A DNA stretch of 14,630 bases from NCBI GenBank assembly GCA_946481205.1, contig CAMLNB010000076.1, positions 1 to 14,630 on the forward strand, written 5' to 3'. Both the position numbers and the translations under genes were made by a program. Within the stretch, counting starts at the first letter, position 1. Every line of letters starts with the position of its first letter. This document shows positions 12,784-14,630 of the stretch, one piece after another. This stretch comes from an uncultured Kangiella sp. GTDB taxonomy: Bacteria; Pseudomonadota; Gammaproteobacteria; Enterobacterales; DSM-103792. The notes below the pieces were generated by a model. It made no database searches, had not been told where the DNA came from, and saw only the letters and a program-made list of their open reading frames with translations.

Positions 12784-14630
12784 ATGAAAGCAAGACATTG
12801 TGTGAGATGGTTTTTTGCGGGGCTGCTGGCTGTAGTAACCGGTCAAGGGTTGGCGTATGCCGCGGCGGTCGATGATCCGGCGGATAACCCGACAGACCAT
12901 GCGGCACTGCGCGCTCGCTTTGTCACCTTGATGCAGGAAAACAAAGTGCCGGGCATTAGCTATGCGGTGTTCAACGCCGATGGTGTGCAGCTGCTTGATG
13001 CAGTGGGTGAGGCGGACGTAACAAGCAAGCAGACGCTGACACCGCATACCCGAATGCGGGTGGGTTCGGTCACCAAAATATTTACTGCGCTGCTGACGTT
13101 GCGCGCCATTGAAGCCGGCAAGTTTGCGCTTGATACCCCCGTCAAAGACATTCTGCCCGAATTGCCTTTGGTGAATCCCTACGACCAGAGCGCGCCTGTT
13201 CGCGTGATCCACCTGCTGGAACATACCGCGGGCATCGACGACATGCAGCTCAACAGCATCTATCGCGCAGAAGAATCCCGCGACGGCCATTTGCAGGTGG
13301 CGCAGCATGATGCCAAGTCGCTGCGCGTACGTTGGCAGCCGGGCACCCAATGGTCCTACAGCAACAGCGGTTATACCGTGCTCGCCGCGTTGGCGGAGAA
13401 AGTCTATGGCAAAGATTGGGAAAGCCTGGTGCAGGAGCAAGTATTGGCACCGTTGCAACTGCATGAAACGGAAGTCACTGCCGCCGACGCCGCCGAGCAC
13501 GCGCATGCCAGCGGTTACACCGGTGACGAACAACGCCCTGTCGGTGTTCCGTTTTTATGGCACCGCGCCGCGAGCTCGATATGGTCTACCGCCGGCGATC
13601 TGGCTGAGCTAGGCCGCTTTTTACTGACCGAAGGCGCGAGCCGACCCGGCGTGATCAGCACGCAATTGTTGCGCGAGATGCGCCGCGTGCACACCACTCA
13701 GGCGGCACAGGCCGGTTTGCAGTGGGGCTATGGCTTGGGCGTGTATCAGCAACAGATCAACGGACTGCCGATGATCGGCCACAACGGCGTGGTCGATGGC
13801 TTTGCCGCCAACGTGTTTTTCAATCCCGAGTACGGCGTGGGCTTTGCTGAAATTCACAACAGCGACAATACCGTGTTCAAGTTCGGCCGCGCCCTGTCCG
13901 GTTACCTGCAAATGCAGCAACCGCACATGGCAATTGCCCCCGCTGAGGACGTAACACTAAGCGACGCAGACGCGAGCCAAATGACTGGCTGGTACCGCAT
14001 GAGCAATACCCGCAATCATCTGATGCGCGGCGCGGATTATCTGGTCGGCGCCATTCATCTGGACTGGCGCGACAACGCCTTGCAGCTGGAACCTTTGACA
14101 GGCGAGCCGCAAAAATTCCATTACGCCGGCAATGATCTCTGGCGCGACTCGGAACGCAAACTCGCTGACTCCGTAGCGCTGCGCGACGCTAGCGGTAACG
14201 TCACCGCCTTTGATACCGATGGTTTTTATGTCGAACGGGTTTCGGCTTTCAGTGTGTTCGCACCGATGGTGGCGATTGCGCTTGGACTGCTGGCCTTACT
14301 GACGGCGCCGTTTGGCCGCCGCCGCGCGCTGACCAATCCCTGGCCACGTCGTTGGAATGCCCTCGCCGTGGTCGCCATCGGCTGCATCGTCGCTGGCCTT
14401 TCGATGATCGACGGCTTTGCTGCAGCAACCTCAGTTGGCCGTGGTCCGATTCTGTTATTTGTCGGCACGATTTTGCTGCCGCTGGCTGCGGTAGCAGGGG
14501 CAATCGCTATCGTGCGTGCCTGGCGGCAACAGGGTTCTGCGGTCGCCAAATGGCGCTGTGCCGCCGGGTCCGTCGGCGCGCTCATCGTGAGCATCTACCT
14601 CGCCTGCTTCAATTGGTTGGCTCTGGGCCT
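12784..14630 (+). CDS. Serine hydrolase (beta-lactamase/PF00144 family) with C-terminal membrane domain, partial
   Basis: At least 615 residues; the end lies beyond the window. A signal peptide (about 1-26, ending AYA) leads into a class C beta-lactamase-like domain, about 35-385. Its catalytic motifs are S95-V-T-K98 (SxxK), Y192-S-N194 (YxN) and H333-N-G335 in place of KTG. Members of this family (MEROPS S12) include esterases, D-aminopeptidases and DD-peptidases, and the HxG form is common in non-beta-lactamase members. A beta-rich linker of about 150 residues follows. From about residue 490 there are at least three membrane segments separated by an arginine-rich loop (FGRRR). The enzyme is thus periplasmic and membrane-anchored. 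GGAAGGA at 12767-12773 serves this ATG. A four-codon reading frame (ATG 12773, MSEK) overlaps the start as ATGA. Confidence 0.9.
   Translation, partial: MKARHCVRWFFAGLLAVVTGQGLAYAAAVDDPADNPTDHAALRARFVTLMQENKVPGISYAVFNADGVQLLDAVGEADVTSKQTLTPHTRMRVGSVTKIFTALLTLRAIEAGKFALDTPVKDILPELPLVNPYDQSAPVRVIHLLEHTAGIDDMQLNSIYRAEESRDGHLQVAQHDAKSLRVRWQPGTQWSYSNSGYTVLAALAEKVYGKDWESLVQEQVLAPLQLHETEVTAADAAEHAHASGYTGDEQRPVGVPFLWHRAASSIWSTAGDLAELGRFLLTEGASRPGVISTQLLREMRRVHTTQAAQAGLQWGYGLGVYQQQINGLPMIGHNGVVDGFAANVFFNPEYGVGFAEIHNSDNTVFKFGRALSGYLQMQQPHMAIAPAEDVTLSDADASQMTGWYRMSNTRNHLMRGADYLVGAIHLDWRDNALQLEPLTGEPQKFHYAGNDLWRDSERKLADSVALRDASGNVTAFDTDGFYVERVSAFSVFAPMVAIALGLLALLTAPFGRRRALTNPWPRRWNALAVVAIGCIVAGLSMIDGFAAATSVGRGPILLFVGTILLPLAAVAGAIAIVRAWRQQGSAVAKWRCAAGSVGALIVSIYLACFNWLALG

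Noticed and set aside
12784..14630. Antibiotic-resistance class C beta-lactamase
   Set aside because: The third motif is HNG, not KTG, and a long membrane region follows; this fits other PF00144 hydrolases better.

Overview
The window looks like an accessory-rich chromosomal stretch of a Gram-negative bacterium, most likely a gammaproteobacterium. Pointers are the Sec and lipoprotein export signals, a periplasmic-sensor diguanylate cyclase, a divergent LysR/Rid pair, and REP-type palindromes with their own transposase. The genus cannot be named from sequence alone. No rRNA, tRNA, CRISPR array or phage gene is visible.

Left part (1-4215): two nearly identical REP-associated tyrosine transposases (RAYT, IS200-like HUH enzymes) lie at 81-626 and 2665-3222. 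Each is preceded by the same palindromic repeat and the same 50-bp leader. Between them are two diverged paralogues (669-1472, 1659-2456) for exported proteins with conserved cysteines and a C-terminal DxDxDGxxD calcium-type loop. A DUF4386-type membrane protein (3379-4101) follows. Complete 99-bp REPINs (two inverted REPs) sit at 2516-2614 and 4117-4215, a truncated one at 1-30, a half element at 1534-1546 and a decayed one at 5854-5938. The last is followed by the remains of a third RAYT leader.

Middle (4314-10488): a Rid-family gene (minus strand) and a LysR regulator (plus strand) are divergent, with two palindromes in their shared intergenic region. Next comes a roughly 4.6-kb segment with a DUF3857/transglutaminase-like exported protein and an overlapping Sel1-repeat lipoprotein. 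This segment is bracketed by a 60-bp direct repeat: the last 57 bp of lysR plus 3 bp, present again at 90% identity across the end of the Sel1 gene (5741-5800 and 10429-10488). The layout resembles an insertion into the 3' end of lysR with duplication of the target. No recombinase is present in the segment.

Right part (10489-14630): a palindrome of a second repeat family precedes an exported TPR/GGDEF diguanylate cyclase (10663-12558). A serine hydrolase of the beta-lactamase/PF00144 type with a C-terminal membrane region (12784 to the window edge) follows, with a 5'-leader hairpin.

The main stories are a RAYT/REPIN system with at least two full transposase copies showing gene conversion and a mosaic C-terminus, and the lysR-3'-end direct repeat that encloses a transglutaminase/Sel1 envelope module.
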